A DNA stretch of 64,000 nucleotides from assembly GCF_030445035.2 (NCBI RefSeq), contig NC_080673.1:201250216-201314215 (forward strand), in the 5' to 3' direction. The stretch comes from Dasypus novemcinctus (Eukaryota > Chordata > Mammalia > Cingulata > Dasypodidae). The notes beneath the pieces are model-generated. The model was not told the origin of the DNA. It ran no database searches and saw nothing but the letters and a program-made list of their open reading frames with translations. The translations under genes and the position numbers were made by a program. Below are positions 32,075 through 44,179 of the stretch, in pieces. Numbering within the stretch: the first letter of the stretch is position 1; each line of letters starts with the position of its first letter.

Positions 32075-35000
32075 TCCAGTTCTTTTGGGTATATACCCAG
32101 CAGTGGAATTGCTGGGTTATATGGCAAACCTATAACTAGTTTTTTGAGGAACTGTCAAACTGTCCTCCACAATGGCTGGATCCTTCTACATTCCCACCAG
32201 CAGTGGAGGAGGGTTCCCATTCCTCCACATCCTCTCCAACACTTGTAGCCATCTATTTTTTTTAATAGTTGCCAGTCTAATGGGTGTAAGATGATATCTC
32301 ATTGTAGTTTTGATTTGCATTTCCCTAATAGCTAGTGATTTTGAGCATCTTTTCATGTGCTTTTTAGCCATTTGCATTTCTTATTTGGAGAAGCATCTGT
32401 TCAAATCTCTTGCCCATTTTTTTGAATGGGTTGCTTGTCTTTTTATTTTTGAGATATAGGATTTATTTATATATGCAGGATGTTAGTATCCTATCAGATA
32501 TGTCATTTGCCAAATATTTTCTCCAGTGGGGTAGACTGTCTTTTCACTTTCTTGACAACCTCTTTGCAGTGCAAAAGACCTTAATTTTGAGGATGTCTCA
32601 CTTATCTATTTGTTCTTTCATTGTTTGTGCTTGGGGTGTGAAGTTCATGAAGTCATTTCCTATTACAAGTTCCTGTAGATGCTTGCCTACATTGTTTTCC
32701 AAAATCTTTATAGTCTCGGCTCTTGTATTGAGGTCTTTCATCCATCTTGAGTTGATTTTTGTATAAGGTGTGAGATGGTAATCCTCTTTCATTCTTTGGC
32801 ATATGGATATCCAGTTCTCCAAGCACCATTTGTTGAAGAGGCCATTCTCTCCCACTTGAGTGGGCTTGGTGGCCTTGTTGAATATCAGATGCCTGTATAT
32901 GTAAGGATCTATATTAGAACTCTCAATTCAGCTCCATTGGTCAGTATGTCTATCCTCGTGCCAATACCATGCAGTTTTGACCACTGTAGCTTTAGCAGTG
33001 TGTTTTAAAGTTGGTTAATGTGATTCCTCCAATTTCATTTCTCTTTTTCAGTATTTCTTTTGCTCTTTGGGGCCTCTTTCCTTTCCAAATAAATTTCATA
33101 GTTAGTTTTTCTAGTTCATTAAAAAATGCTGTGCTGATTTTTATCGGTATTGCATTAAATCTGTAGATCACTTGGGTAGTATAGACATCTTAATGATATT
33201 TAGTCTTCCTATCCATAAACAGGGAATATTCTTCCATTTATTAAAGTCTTCTTTGATTTTCTTGAACAATGTTGTGTAGTTTTCTGTGTATAAATCTTTT
33301 ACATCTTTATTTAAATTTATTCCTACATATTTGATTTTTAAATTTACTATTGTGAATGTTATTTGTTTCTTGATTTCCTCCTGAGATTGCTAATTATTGG
33401 TGTAGATAAATGCTACTGATTTTTGTGAATTGATCTTACAACCTGTGACTTTACTGAACTCATTTATAAGTTCTAGAAGTCTCGTTGTAGATTTCTCAGG
33501 GCTTTCTATGTATAGGATCATGTTGTCTGCAAATAGTGAAATTTTGTCTTTTTCCCTTCCAATTTGGATGCCTTTTATATCTGGTTCTTGCCTCAGTGCT
33601 CGAGCAAGTACTTATAACATAATGTTAAATAGGAGGAGTGATAGTGGGCATCCTTATCTGTTCCTGATCTTAAATGGAAAGATTTCAGGATTTCACCATT
33701 TTAAGTGATGTTAGCTGTGGGTTTTTCACATATACCCTTTATCATATTCAGAAAGTCTCCTTCTATTCCGATCTTTTGCAGTGTTTTTATCAAGAAAGGG
33801 TGCTGCATTTTGTCCAATACTTTTTCTGCATCTATAGATATGATCATGTGATTTTTTCCTTTCAATCTATTTATATGGTGTATAACATTAATTGATTTTC
33901 TTATGTTGAACCATCCTTGCATACCAGGAATTAATCCCACTTGGTCATGATGTATAATTCATTTAATGTGTTGTTGAATATGATTAGCAAGTATTTTGTT
34001 GAGGATTTTCACATCATTAGAGAGATTGGTCTGTAATTTTCCTTTCTTGTGGTATCTTTCTTTGGCTTTGGTATTAGGGTAATATTGGCATCATAGAATG
34101 AGTTAGGCAATGTTCCTTCTTTTTCATTTTTTTGAAAGAGTTTAAGCAGGGTTGGTGTTAGTTCTTTCCTGAGTGTTTGGTAGAATTCACCTGTCAAGCT
34201 CTCTGGCCCAGGGCTCTTAGTTGAGAGGTTTTTAATGACTGGTTCTATCTCTTTACTTGTGATTGTTTTGTTGAGTTATCAGTTTCTTCTTTCATCAGTG
34301 TAGGCTGCTTGTTTGTTCCTAGGAATTTGTCCATTTTCTCAAAATTTCCCTTATTGCTGGCTTATAGTTTTTCAAAGTATCCTCTTATGAAGTCTTTATT
34401 TCTGTGGAGTCAGTGGTGATATCCTCTTTCTCAGTTCTTATTTTGTGTATTTGCCTCTTCTCTCTTTTTTTCTCTGTTAGTCTAGCTAACGGTTTGTCAA
34501 TTTTATTGATGTTCTCAAAGAACCAGCTCTTTGTTTTGTTTATTTTTTCTAGTGCTTTCTTATTTTCTATTTCATTTGATTCTGTTCTGATATTTGTTAT
34601 TTCTTTCTTTGTGGTTAGTTTGTTGTTGTTTTTTTACTAATTCCTCCAAGTGTGCATTTAGGTCTTCAATTTTAGCTCTTTCTTCTTTTTTGATGTATGA
34701 ATTTATGACTATGAATTTCCCTCTCATTACAGCTTTTGCTGCATCTCATAAGTTTTGATATGTTGCGTTGTCATTTTTGTGAGTTTCAAGGTAGTTACTT
34801 ATTTCTTTTCAGATTTCCTCCTTGCCCCACTGTTTGTCTAAGAGTGTGTTGCTTAACTTCCATATCTTGGTGCCTAATCTGGGTCCCTGGCCTTTGCAGA
34901 TTTCCAGCTTCATTCCACTGTGATCAGAGAAATTATTTTGTATGATTTCAATCTTTCTGAATTCATTGAGACTTTCTCTGTGGCCTAGCATGTGGTCTAT

Positions 35001-35605
35001 CTTGGAGAATGATCCATGTGAGCTTGAGAAGAATGCATATCCTACTGTATTTGGTTGTAATGTTCTGTATGTGTCCATTAGGTCCAGCTCCTCTAAAATA
35101 TTGTTCAAAGTCTTCATTTCTTTATTGATTCTCTGTTGAGATATTCTGTCCAATGGTGACAGTGGTGTATTAAAGTCCCCCACTATGATTGCAGAGGCAT
35201 CTATTCCTTCACTTAGTTTTTCCAATGTTTGCCTCAGGTATTTGGAGGCACCATGGTTAGGAGCATAAATGTTTATGGTTGTTCTTCTTGAAAGATTACC
35301 CCTTTTACTAATATGTAGTGTCCATCTTTGTCTCTCACAATAGTTTTGCAGTTAAAGTCTATTTTGTCTGATATTAGTATAGTTACTTCTGCCCTTTCTT
35401 GGTTATTGTTTGCTTGTAAAATTGTTTTCCAACCATTCACTTTCAACCTCCTTGAATCCCTGGGCCTAAGATGGGTTTCTTGTAGCTATCATATAGATGG
35501 GTCATATTTCCTTATCCGTTCTTCCAATCTGCATCTCTTGACACGTGAGTTTAATCCATTGACATTCAGTGTTATTACTCTCAAGGAATTACTTACATTA
35601 GCCAT
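32075..35605 (-). pseudogene. L1 ORF2 (endonuclease and reverse transcriptase), decayed
   Basis: The start at 35605 reads MANVSNSLRVITLNVNGLNS, the conserved N-terminus. The endonuclease domain survives as an open stretch at 35225-34809 with GDFNTPLSPLD and SDHSGMKLEI, but in a different frame from the start. Reverse-transcriptase blocks follow: ANITLIPKP (about 34050), ISIDAEK (about 33840) and, at 33533-33522, the catalytic loop written FADN instead of FADD. The last recognisable block is LLGIYPKELE (about 32090), followed by a (TA)n run; roughly 100 C-terminal residues expected from other mammalian L1s are absent. Confidence 0.9.
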
Positions 35606-35709
35606 ATTCCCTTTGGATTTGTCTATGTTATATGTTGTTTTTTTTCTCTTTTTGTCTTTTTAGTTGTTCTTACACTCTTCTCCAACTCTGTCTCTCCTGT
35701 TTTTTTCTT

Positions 35710-36593
35710 TCATCCTGCAGAACTCCCTTTAGTATTTCTTGAAGGGCAGATTTCTTGTTGGCCTACTCTTAGGTTCTGTTTATCTGTGAATATTTTGATT
35801 TCTCCATTACTTTTGAATGCCAGCTTTGCTGGATAGAGTATCCTTGGCTGGAAATATTTTTCTTTTAGTATTTTGACTATGTCATACCACTGCCTTCTTG
35901 CCTCCATGGTTTCAATGAGAAATCAGTACTTAATCTTATTGAGCTTCCCTTGTATGTGATGGTTCTCTTTTCTCTTGTTGCTTTCAGTATTTTCTCTTTG
36001 TCTTGAGCATTGGATAATTTGACAAAAATATGACTTGGGGTAGACCTGTGGGGATTTATGCTGTTTTGGTTGTGTTGTGCTTCCTGGACATGTACATCCA
36101 TCTCTCTCAATATGTTTTGGAAGTTTTCAGCCATTATTTCTTCCAACACCCCTTCTGTCCCCTTTCCCTTCTCTTCTCCTTCTGGGATGCCTATAATGCA
36201 TATGTTTGTGTGTTTTGTGTTGTCATTCAGGCCCCTAAGTCCCTGCTGGATTTTTTCTATATTTTTATTGATCAATTCTACTATCTGTTTGGTTTCAGAT
36301 GTACTGTCTTCCATATCACTAATTCTTTCCTCAGCCTCTTCAAATCTGCTGTTATTTGCTGAGAGCGTATTTTTTATTTCTTGGATTGCACCGTTCATCA
36401 TTATCATATCCATTATCTTTCTGTGTATGCTTACAATTTCTTCTGTACAGTTTCCAAGTATTTTCTTAAAATCTTTAATCTGTTTCTTCACTTCATTAAA
36501 TTGGTCCATGATATTTGTTTTGAGAGCTTTGATTAGTTGTTTGATGTTCTGCTCCTCTTCCTGGTTTTTAGATTGTTCATTGGATTGGGCCAT
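35710..36593 (-). pseudogene. L1 ORF1 (RNA-binding chaperone), one frameshift
   Basis: ORF1p is the trimeric RNA-binding protein of L1. From ATG at 36593 there is a 238-residue frame with a coiled-coil half (about residues 15-120, rich in E, K, I and N) followed by the RRM-like core (NICIIGIPEGEE, then PSHIFVKLSN). Around 35877-35907 the frame shifts by one step and continues as EARRQWYDIVKILK and PRILYPAKL, the conserved C-terminal domain, to a stop at 35710. A single indel therefore separates it from an intact ORF1. Confidence 0.9.
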
Positions 36594-37914
36594 GTGTTCC
36601 TGATTATTGGTATGGTTTGTAATTTTTTTGTTTGTTTGTTTGCTGTCTCATCATCATTTTTATCTTAATGGGTTTGTTCAGTTGATTAGCTTCTCTGTTT
36701 AGTCTTGGGGTTTATTTAGATACTGTTTTTGTGTGTGTTGAGTCTTCTCTTTGACATTTTGTTCTTCTTATTCTATTTCCTTGTTGTTTTCTAAGTTTCC
36801 TTGAAGGAAAATGTTAGGGCCATGGAAAGCAAAAGAGGTAAGAAAAGGTATAATAGTAGATTGATAGTAAATGTTAGCAGAAGAACAATGTGAGACCTAG
36901 GAGAATGATTATTTAACTCACGTAAGCTGTGTAAAGTTATAACAATGAAAAAGTGGAGTACCTACAATGAGATGGTAAACTGAATATGGAAAAGAATGTA
37001 GCATGAATTAAAAAGCCAGTGTGGTCAGGAGAGAGGGAAACAGAAAAGAAAGGACAATAATATAAAGAATAAATAAAGATAAAAAACAGAATAGAGGTGT
37101 TAGAAATAAAAAGTCAGAAAAATTGGGGGCTAAACAAAGAAAGGAGGAATGTAAGAGACACAGTAGAAGATGGAAGATAGAAAGATGAAAAGGAAAGGCA
37201 GTAGCATTGGTAGCCCAAATCTGTACACACAGAAAAGAAGAAATCAGGATGAGGAAGCACAGGAAACAAGAAACACTGCCTGAAGCACCTAAGGGAAAAA
37301 AAGAAAAAGAAGAAAAAAAAGGAAAAAGAGGGGAAGAAAAGGGTGGTAGGGAGATAAAGAGGAAGGAAGACAAGAAAACTAACAAAAAAGACCAGACAAG
37401 ACCTCAAGCAAGGAATCCTCTTTGCAATTGAATAAACCGCTTAGGAGTCTATCCTTCCCCCTTTCTCCCTTCCTCACTTCCCTCTCTCCCAGGGCAGCAG
37501 GAAGGCTGTGTGAGGCTCCCCTCCAAGGTTCAAATGGGACCCTGGTGAACCAACTCACCACAGAAAATAATGACTCTAAGTCTCTTTGAGAGAGAGCACC
37601 CACAGCTTGCCAGGAACCCTAAATATGCTATTGGAAGCCTACCAAGCATGTTGTGTTGCACAGGACTAGTTAATTGCCTGACTCCATCTTCTCCCGGACC
37701 AAGTTTCCCTATCCCAGGGCATTTAGGTAAATCAGGCTCTCTCAGCAGATTCACCACTCCTCTCTTCCTAGCCTCTCCCCAAGCCAGCTGGCATGCTCCT
37801 CCAAGCTCAAAAAAAAGGGGGGACCAGACAATGGAACCTGCACTCCTCGGGCCCCTGTGCACCCCTCGGCAGAACCCTCCCACCCTCAGAGTTTGTCTGA
37901 CCCTGGAGGGCTAG

Positions 37915-38090
37915 GGGAATGCCAGGGTTCAGGGAGTGCTGGGTTCAGGGAACACAGGTTTGGGAGAATGGGGGCTCGGGGAACACGGGTTTTGGGGAAC
38001 GGGAGATATAGGGACCGCGAGGCTCAGGGAACGTGAGTTCGGGGATCTCTGTTTGGGGAGCAAGGGCCTCGGGAACGCCGTGCGTGACTG
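37915..38090 (-). repeat. Short tandem repeats inside the L1 5' UTR
   Basis: About eight imperfect copies of a roughly 18-24 bp unit built on TTCRGGGAACRNNGGTTTGG (plus-strand reading) lie close to the L1 5' end, a position where some mammalian L1s carry promoter repeats. Confidence 0.5.
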
Positions 38091-38318
38091 GCGGTGTTCA
38101 GGGAATGCTGCGGCTAGCAGCCCTAAGGGAAGGGTTTAGCCTTCCCACAGCTTCCGGCTCTAGTGCGGAACGTGGTTTTACTTTGATCAAGCACTCCTTT
38201 TGTTGCACTCTCTCCAGATCGATGTCCAGAAACCTCCTGCTTTGTGGGTTCCCAAAACTGCTCACTTGGAGAGATGACGAGGGTGCCCTCACTTGGTCGC
38301 CATCTTGCCCTGCCTCCC

Positions 38319-38327
38319 TGTTTATTG
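38319..38327 (+). repeat. Target-site duplication, 5' side of the L1
   Basis: TGTTTATTG, directly after the L1 5' terminus and matching 31947-31955. Confidence 0.8.
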
Positions 38328-39900
38328 TGTCTTTAAAAATATTTTACCACGTTTATCCATGCTTTTCTGTATTGAATGCAGTCTTTGGATTTTGTTTAAG
38401 CATTCTTTCCTTATCACAACAACACAAAGATAATCTGCCACACATTTTTCTAAACGTTTGAAAACACTTTTCTTATCAAGCTTATCTCTCTCAATTCTAT
38501 TTCATGTATGATATAAAGAAGAGATCAAATTTTTATTTTTTTCTAAGTGATAGTCTATCCTCGTAGCACCATTTATTGTGCAGTCCATCATTTTCCGACT
38601 GATTTTCCACATGGGCTTAGTAATTTGCCAAGTTTCAATTTGTCGATCCTGAGCTCTTTATTCTGTTTCTCTGGCTATTTATCATCCCTGCATCAGTACC
38701 CTCATATATTAATTTCTTTAAATTTATAACAAGTCTCAATAACTGGTAGGCAAAGTCCCTTTCCCCATTCTTCTCCTTTAAGAAATGCATTGAGCTTTTA
38801 CATTTTTTAGGCTTAGCATATCAAGATCCATGAAAACTCTTTGGAATGTTCATTGGATAAACTGCTTTTCTGTTATTTGGAGATTCATAAACATAGCTTA
38901 TCTCTTTATTTATGTAAGACTTTTTAAAAAAATCTCCTTTAGAAACATGTTCTCAATTTATTCATAAAGTTTGTATAAATATTTACTTACTTTTATTCCC
39001 AGGTACCTTATCATATTTTTCTGCTATTGTAAATGGGATTAGTTTTTGAACTGCATTTTCCAATTGATTCTTGATATTTTGTGTTACTCAATTTTATGTT
39101 TATTCATTAAATAAAAGCATTACACATATAAACCACATATATTTGGCTTAAAGAATCACAAAACAATGAACTGTTGTTCATGAACGAGGCATTTGAAGCT
39201 GTATGTATATGGGTATGTGCAAATAGCATATATTTTTTTTCACCATTCATTTTAAGAAAAAAAAAATTATTGCTTTTTAAAAGATTTCCTGATTGCCCCT
39301 TCTCAGTTCCATTCTTCCTTCCTTTCTCAGGAGAGTCACTTCTTCTGAATTTTGTTTTAACCACTTTCTTGATCTTCTTTAGGGTTTTATCCAGTATGTT
39401 TGTATCCCCCCAAATATATTTTATGCTTTGCTTGCTTTTGCCTTTTATATAAAAGGAGTCATTCTGTGTCATCTTCTGCTGCTTGTATTTTCTCCTCAAT
39501 ACTATGAGAGCCACGTCATTGCGTGTAATTGCAACATGTTGTCATCATCACCGCAGGACTACAGCACTTGATTTATCTGTCATTCTGATGCTGATGGACA
39601 TCTGGGTTGTTTCCAGTCCTTACTATTGTACGCATCCTGCTGTAAACATTCTTAGACATCCTGACTGGTACGCATATGCCCGAATTCCTCAAGGGTATAT
39701 TCTAGGATTAAAATTGCTGGGTCATGGTGTATACACATCTTCACACTTACTAATTTGTGTTTCTGAGTAGTTGTACCACTGGCAGTATGATCCTGTGCTG
39801 ATTGCCCTGTGTCCTCACCAACACGTGATACTGTTGAATCTAAATTTTTAGCCATGCTTGTGGGTATAAAATGATTTTTAATATTTAATTGAAGCCCCAC
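38328..39900 (-). mobile_element. Old L1 (L1M type) remnants
   Basis: Strongly decayed minus-strand L1 ORF2 sequence: the plus strand shows GATGGACATCTGGGTTGTTT and AAATTGCTGGGTCATGGTGT (39590-39740), reverse complements of well-known ORF2 C-terminal stretches, and TTCCCAGGTACCTTATC (about 38997) from further upstream. No reading frame survives. Confidence 0.65.
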
Positions 39901-41104
39901 TTTAAAATATAAAAATGGAGATAAAATTTCTTAATCCACCCATTCCCCAAAGTTGCTATTCAAAACTAAAGGTTAAAAAAACGGAAAAGGGATGTGAAAA
40001 TAATTTGTAAATTTGAAAGTTCTCCATACACGTAAGGCATTATCATCATCAATCAATAAAGAGTACCTTGAAACATCAATAATGTGAGAGCAAACCTCCA
40101 GGCTCTTCCCCGCTAGAGAGAGGTGATTTTCAAATTCAGACTGTTAGTGGGACTCCCAGGCCTGAGCAAGGGCCCCCATTTCTGGAATGGTGGTACCAGC
40201 CTGAACCCATCTCCTGACTTGGGAATGTCTGTTTTCATAGCATTTTGAGGTGATGCCGGAGACCTGGGATCAATCTTGATGAAGTAAAAAGTAGCAATTC
40301 TGGAGCAAGTTCCCATGTCCTTGTGGGGCATTCAGAAAATTCTTGAAAAATAAGTCGAGCAGCCTTCCGGGAACTTGATTACACAAGTTTGAGAAATGTA
40401 TATCCAATGCCCCAAAAATTCCTGGGATGCCTTCACCATAACGAAAGATAAACCTAGGGTATGACTGCTGACTCAATCATTTTCTGGGTAATTGTGCTCT
40501 ACTTTTTCCCTCCTCTAATGCTGCATTGGTTTCAGGAAGGTCCCTTATGCAAGCCTGTGAGATGTTGATCTTACAATCCACAGACCCGAATGTTCTGCAA
40601 GCGCAGAAGGTGGTTTCACGTTATTGGCACATTTGCAAATAACTAGGCTGAAGCGCTAAGACTTTTGCCTAATAATTCTCAGCTGGTTTAAATTGCCCCT
40701 GGCTATGAAGGTGCAGTGCTGACTTCAGCAGCCAAAGCCTCGAGACATCTGCAACAGATGATTAACCTTTCAGATGTGCTCAGGAGGGAGAGAGAACGGC
40801 TTTGTTCAGTTTCTGCAGCTGGTCTGGTCCAGGCGTTCTGTTTTCTGGAAGAGTTCAGTCAGATTCCTGCCAGAGTGATTGTCCAGAAGATATGGACCTG
40901 TGTGTATGTGAGTGTGCGAGGGGACAGGGGGCGCTATTGAGGTAAAGAAGTTCCCAAACCACCAAGGACCTGAACACGTAGGACCGGACTTTGAGGCTAT
41001 GTGTACATGGGTATGTGCAAAGAGCACGCATTTCATGAATAAGGATGGAAACTGTGAGGGCTTCACTGGTGAATTGTCTTGGTCCACCCAGTAAGCAGCA
41101 TCCA
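39901..41104. other. Unique intergenic DNA
   Basis: No gene or repeat recognised. Confidence 0.45.
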
Positions 41105-41480
41105 GTCATGCAAAATAGATTTATTGAGCATTTTCTAAGTGACAGGCACTGGGGATAGAATGGTAAAACAAAGAGGCATGATCTTGCCTTCACAGTTTAG
41201 CATCTCACAGGAGAGACAAACAACAAGCAAATACAAGCAAAGACATACGATGAAATACTGCAGTGTTATAGGATGCTTTAGAGGGATTAATGATGCTGGT
41301 GGGGAAGGAGGGCTGTGCAGGCTAAGGTGAGAAGTTAAATTTTTTCAGAGTGGGAAGCCATTGAAAGTTTTTCAATAGGGGAAGGATGTGATCTCATTTA
41401 CATTTTAAAAAGAAACTGCTAGGTGGACTGAAAGTAAGGCAGCAACTGCAGTAGTCCAGCAAAGAAGTCATGGTGACTTA
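41105..41480 (+). repeat. Ancient mammalian interspersed repeat, copy 2
   Basis: GATTTATTGAGCATTTTCTA, ACAGGCACTGGGGATAGAAT and CAGGAGAGACAAACAACAAG, then GGAAGGATGTGATCTCATT. Confidence 0.55.
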
Positions 41481-41989
41481 GACTAGGAACTTGGCAATGG
41501 ATATGGAGAAAAGAGCACAGATTTGATACATGCTTTGGAGGCAGCACTTACACGTAGGAGATGGGGAAAAGAGAGAAATCCCAGGACACAAGGCTGTGTT
41601 TCTGGCTTCAGCAAATGGTGTCTGGTGGCATGCTTTTACTGAGACAGAGAAGACCAATGGGAAAGAGGAGTCAGGAGCTACTTTTAGACAGATCAACCTT
41701 GAGATCTCTGTGAGACATCCAAGAGAACATATGGTCAAAAGATAGTTGGGAGTTGAGTCTAGGCCCCCCAGAAAGGTCTGAGCAGAAGGTGTGGAGCTGG
41801 GTGCTGTAAGCGTGGCCTCTGAAACTGTGGAGGTGGGGCAATAACCCACCAGAGGAGTGGAGAAAGAGGAGAAATGGTCCAGGGCAAAATCCTGGGGCTC
41901 GCCAACATCTAGAGGAGGAATGAGGGAAAGAGTCAGCAAAAGAGAAGGAAGACGGAGTCACTGGAAAGAGGCATAAACCCAAGAAGGCA

Positions 41990-42067
41990 CAGGTGTAGCT
42001 CAATGGTTGAGCACCTGCTTTTCATGTGGGAGGCCCTGGGTTCAAACCCCAGTACCTCAAAAAAAAA
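41990..42067 (+). mobile_element. Short tRNA-derived SINE
   Basis: A 78-bp element with A box TGTAGCTCAATGGTTGAG, B box GGTTCAAACCCC and a poly(A) tail, flanked by AAGAAGGCA at 41981-41989 and 42068-42076. It is a SINE, not a tRNA gene, because of the tail and duplication. Confidence 0.88.
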
Positions 42068-42427
42068 AAGAAGGCAAGAGGACTTAGAGGTCAATTAAGG
42101 TGAGGGCAGAAAACTGACCATGGATTTGATGGCATGGAGTTCATCAGGGGTCTTACAAGATCAGTTTTGTGGGTGGGCTGGTGCCAGAAGCCAGGTTGGT
42201 GTGGTGCCAGGAGTGAAGATTTGGACTTTATTCTGATGGTATTGTGGAGCCACTGAAGATTGTAGGTAGGCGTGTGAGCAGTGTGTTACCTGCCCCATTT
42301 GGTCATTCTGGTTGTAGCAAGAACAATGGATTAGGGGTGATAAATTGTTGGGAATCACCTAGAATCAGATGGCCCCACAATTTGAAATATAGAAATGCTC
42401 TACAGTTTGCCTTCCTCCCTGAGATTT

Positions 42428-42892
42428 TTTTTCTAAAGATTTATTTATTCATTTATTTTCCCTCCTTCCCCTCCTCCCACCCTGCTGCTTTTGCTGACTG
42501 TGTTGTCTTCTCTTCTCTAGGATACACCAGGATTCAATCCTGGAGACTCCTGATGTGGAGAGAGGTTCCTTGTCAATTGCACCACCTCAGTTGCTGGTTT
42601 CTGCTGCGCTTCACCTTGACTCTCCCTTGTCTCTCTTTGATGCGTCATCATCTTGCTGCGTGACTCACTTGCATGGGCAGCAGCTCACCATGCGGGCACG
42701 CACACGGGCACTGGCTCACCACACGGGTAGTTGCGCAGGCACTGGCTCACCATGCAGGCACTCCTGTGGGCACTGGCTCACCGCGCGGGCACGCTTTCTC
42801 TTCTTTTTCACCAGGAGGCCCCAGGGATCGAACCTGGCTCCTCCCATATGGTAGGTGGAAGCTCTATCACTTGAGCCACCTCCACTTCCCAT
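42428..42892 (-). mobile_element. tRNA-headed SINE with internal tandem repeat, short allele
   Basis: Flanked by CTCCCTGAGATTT at 42415-42427 and 42893-42905. On the minus strand: tRNA-like head (GGTGGCTCAAGTGATAGAG, B box GGTTCGATCCC), then about five or six 20-22 bp units based on GTGAGCCAGTGCCC (42673-42790), then a body and A-rich tail. Confidence 0.88.
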
Positions 42893-43436
42893 CTCCCTGA
42901 GATTTGATGATGATGATGACCAGGATGAAGGTAACAATAGTAAATAGCAGTATGATGGCTAACATTTTTTCGTATTTACTCTGTGCTAGGATTGTGCCAG
43001 GTGATTTCCTACCTTATCTTATTGACTCCTCAGCACAACTTCTGGGGAAGAGAAGGGACCATCAATCTCCTATTGAGATGGGGAAAGTGAGGGCAAATTG
43101 GAGAACATCAAATAACTTGCCCAAGATCACACAGATAAAAGAGAGATGAGGTCAGAGTCAGCAGGGGACCAGGTCAACAAGTACAGTGACTTCTACTCTG
43201 AATGAAATGGGGAGCCCTGATGGTTTCAAGCAGAGCAAACACATGATCTGACTTCCATTTTAAAGGATGGCTCTGAGTGCTGTGTTGAGAATAAAAACTT
43301 TATCAGGGTAAGCATAGAAGCAGAGAGGCTATTTAAGGACCTCTTGCAGTAATCTGGGGACATGAAGAACAGTGGTCTTGGGCAACAGTAGCAACAGAGT
43401 AGGAGGTGAAAAGTAAACAGATTCTGGATCTATTTT

Positions 43437-44071
43437 TTTTTTTTTTAATCTTTATTTATTTTTTCCTTCCCTTCCCCCACCCTGCTGTTTTTCTGCTGTC
43501 TGTGTCCATTTGCTGTGTGATCTTCTGTATCTAGTTCTCTTTTTCTCTTCTTGTTTTTCTCCTCCAGGATTCACCAGGATTCAACCCTGGGGACCTCTGA
43601 TATGGAGAGAGGTTACCTGTCAATTGTACCACCTCAGTTCCTGTCTCTGCTGTGCTTCACCTTGACTCTCCCCTTAGTCTCTCTTCTGTTGTTTCATCAC
43701 CTTGCTGTGCCCAGTCACTTGTGCAAGCACCAGCTCACCACACAGGCACTGGCTCACCACATGGGCACTCAGCTTGCCATGTGGGTACTTGGCTTGCCAT
43801 GTGGGCACCTACACGGGCACTCAGTTCACTACATTGGCACTCGACTGGCCATGCAGGCACCCACATGGGCACTCAGCTCACCACGTGGGCACTCAGCTCA
43901 CTGCGTGGGCACTTGGCTCACCGTGTGGGCACTCTGCTCACCACACAGGCACTGGCTCACCATGCAGGCATGCTTTCTCTTCTTCTTTTTCACCAGAAGA
44001 CCCTAGGGATTGAACCCAGGTCCTCCCATATGGTAGGTGGAAGCCTTATCACTTGACCCACATCTGCTTCC
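43437..44071 (-). mobile_element. tRNA-headed SINE with internal tandem repeat, long allele
   Basis: Flanked by CTGGATCTATTTT at 43424-43436 and 44072-44084. It has the same architecture as 42428-42892, but the internal repeat (plus-strand unit GGGCACTCAGCTCACCACGT, 20 bp) spans about 43720-43970, roughly a dozen units. The 170-bp length difference between the two copies lies mostly in this tract. Confidence 0.88.
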
Positions 44072-44179
44072 CTGGATCTATTTTAAAGTTAGAGCAAGCA
44101 GGAATTTCTAATGCATTGCATGTAGATTATGGAAGAAAGAGAAGCATCAAATTTGATTCCAAGATTATTGACCTGAACA

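Larger units (their letters stand above)
31956..38318 (-). mobile_element. Full-length LINE-1, inactivated
   Basis: A 6.36 kb L1 on the minus strand flanked by the 9-bp duplication TGTTTATTG (31947-31955 and 38319-38327). The 5' end begins GGGAGGCAGGGCAAGATGGC, which carries the YY1-like CAAGATGGC typical of L1 starts, so the element is not 5'-truncated. In order: a 1.7 kb 5' UTR (38318-36594), ORF1 (36593-35710), ORF2 (35605 to about 32075), a (TA)n tract, then only about 90 bases of 3' UTR ending in (AATA)n. ORF1 has a frameshift, and ORF2 has several breaks, a mutated catalytic residue and a lost C-terminus. Confidence 0.95.

Noticed and set aside
42673..43970. Possible CRISPR-like repeat array of 20-bp units
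   Set aside because: Units are contiguous without unique spacers, lie inside SINEs, and the genome is mammalian.
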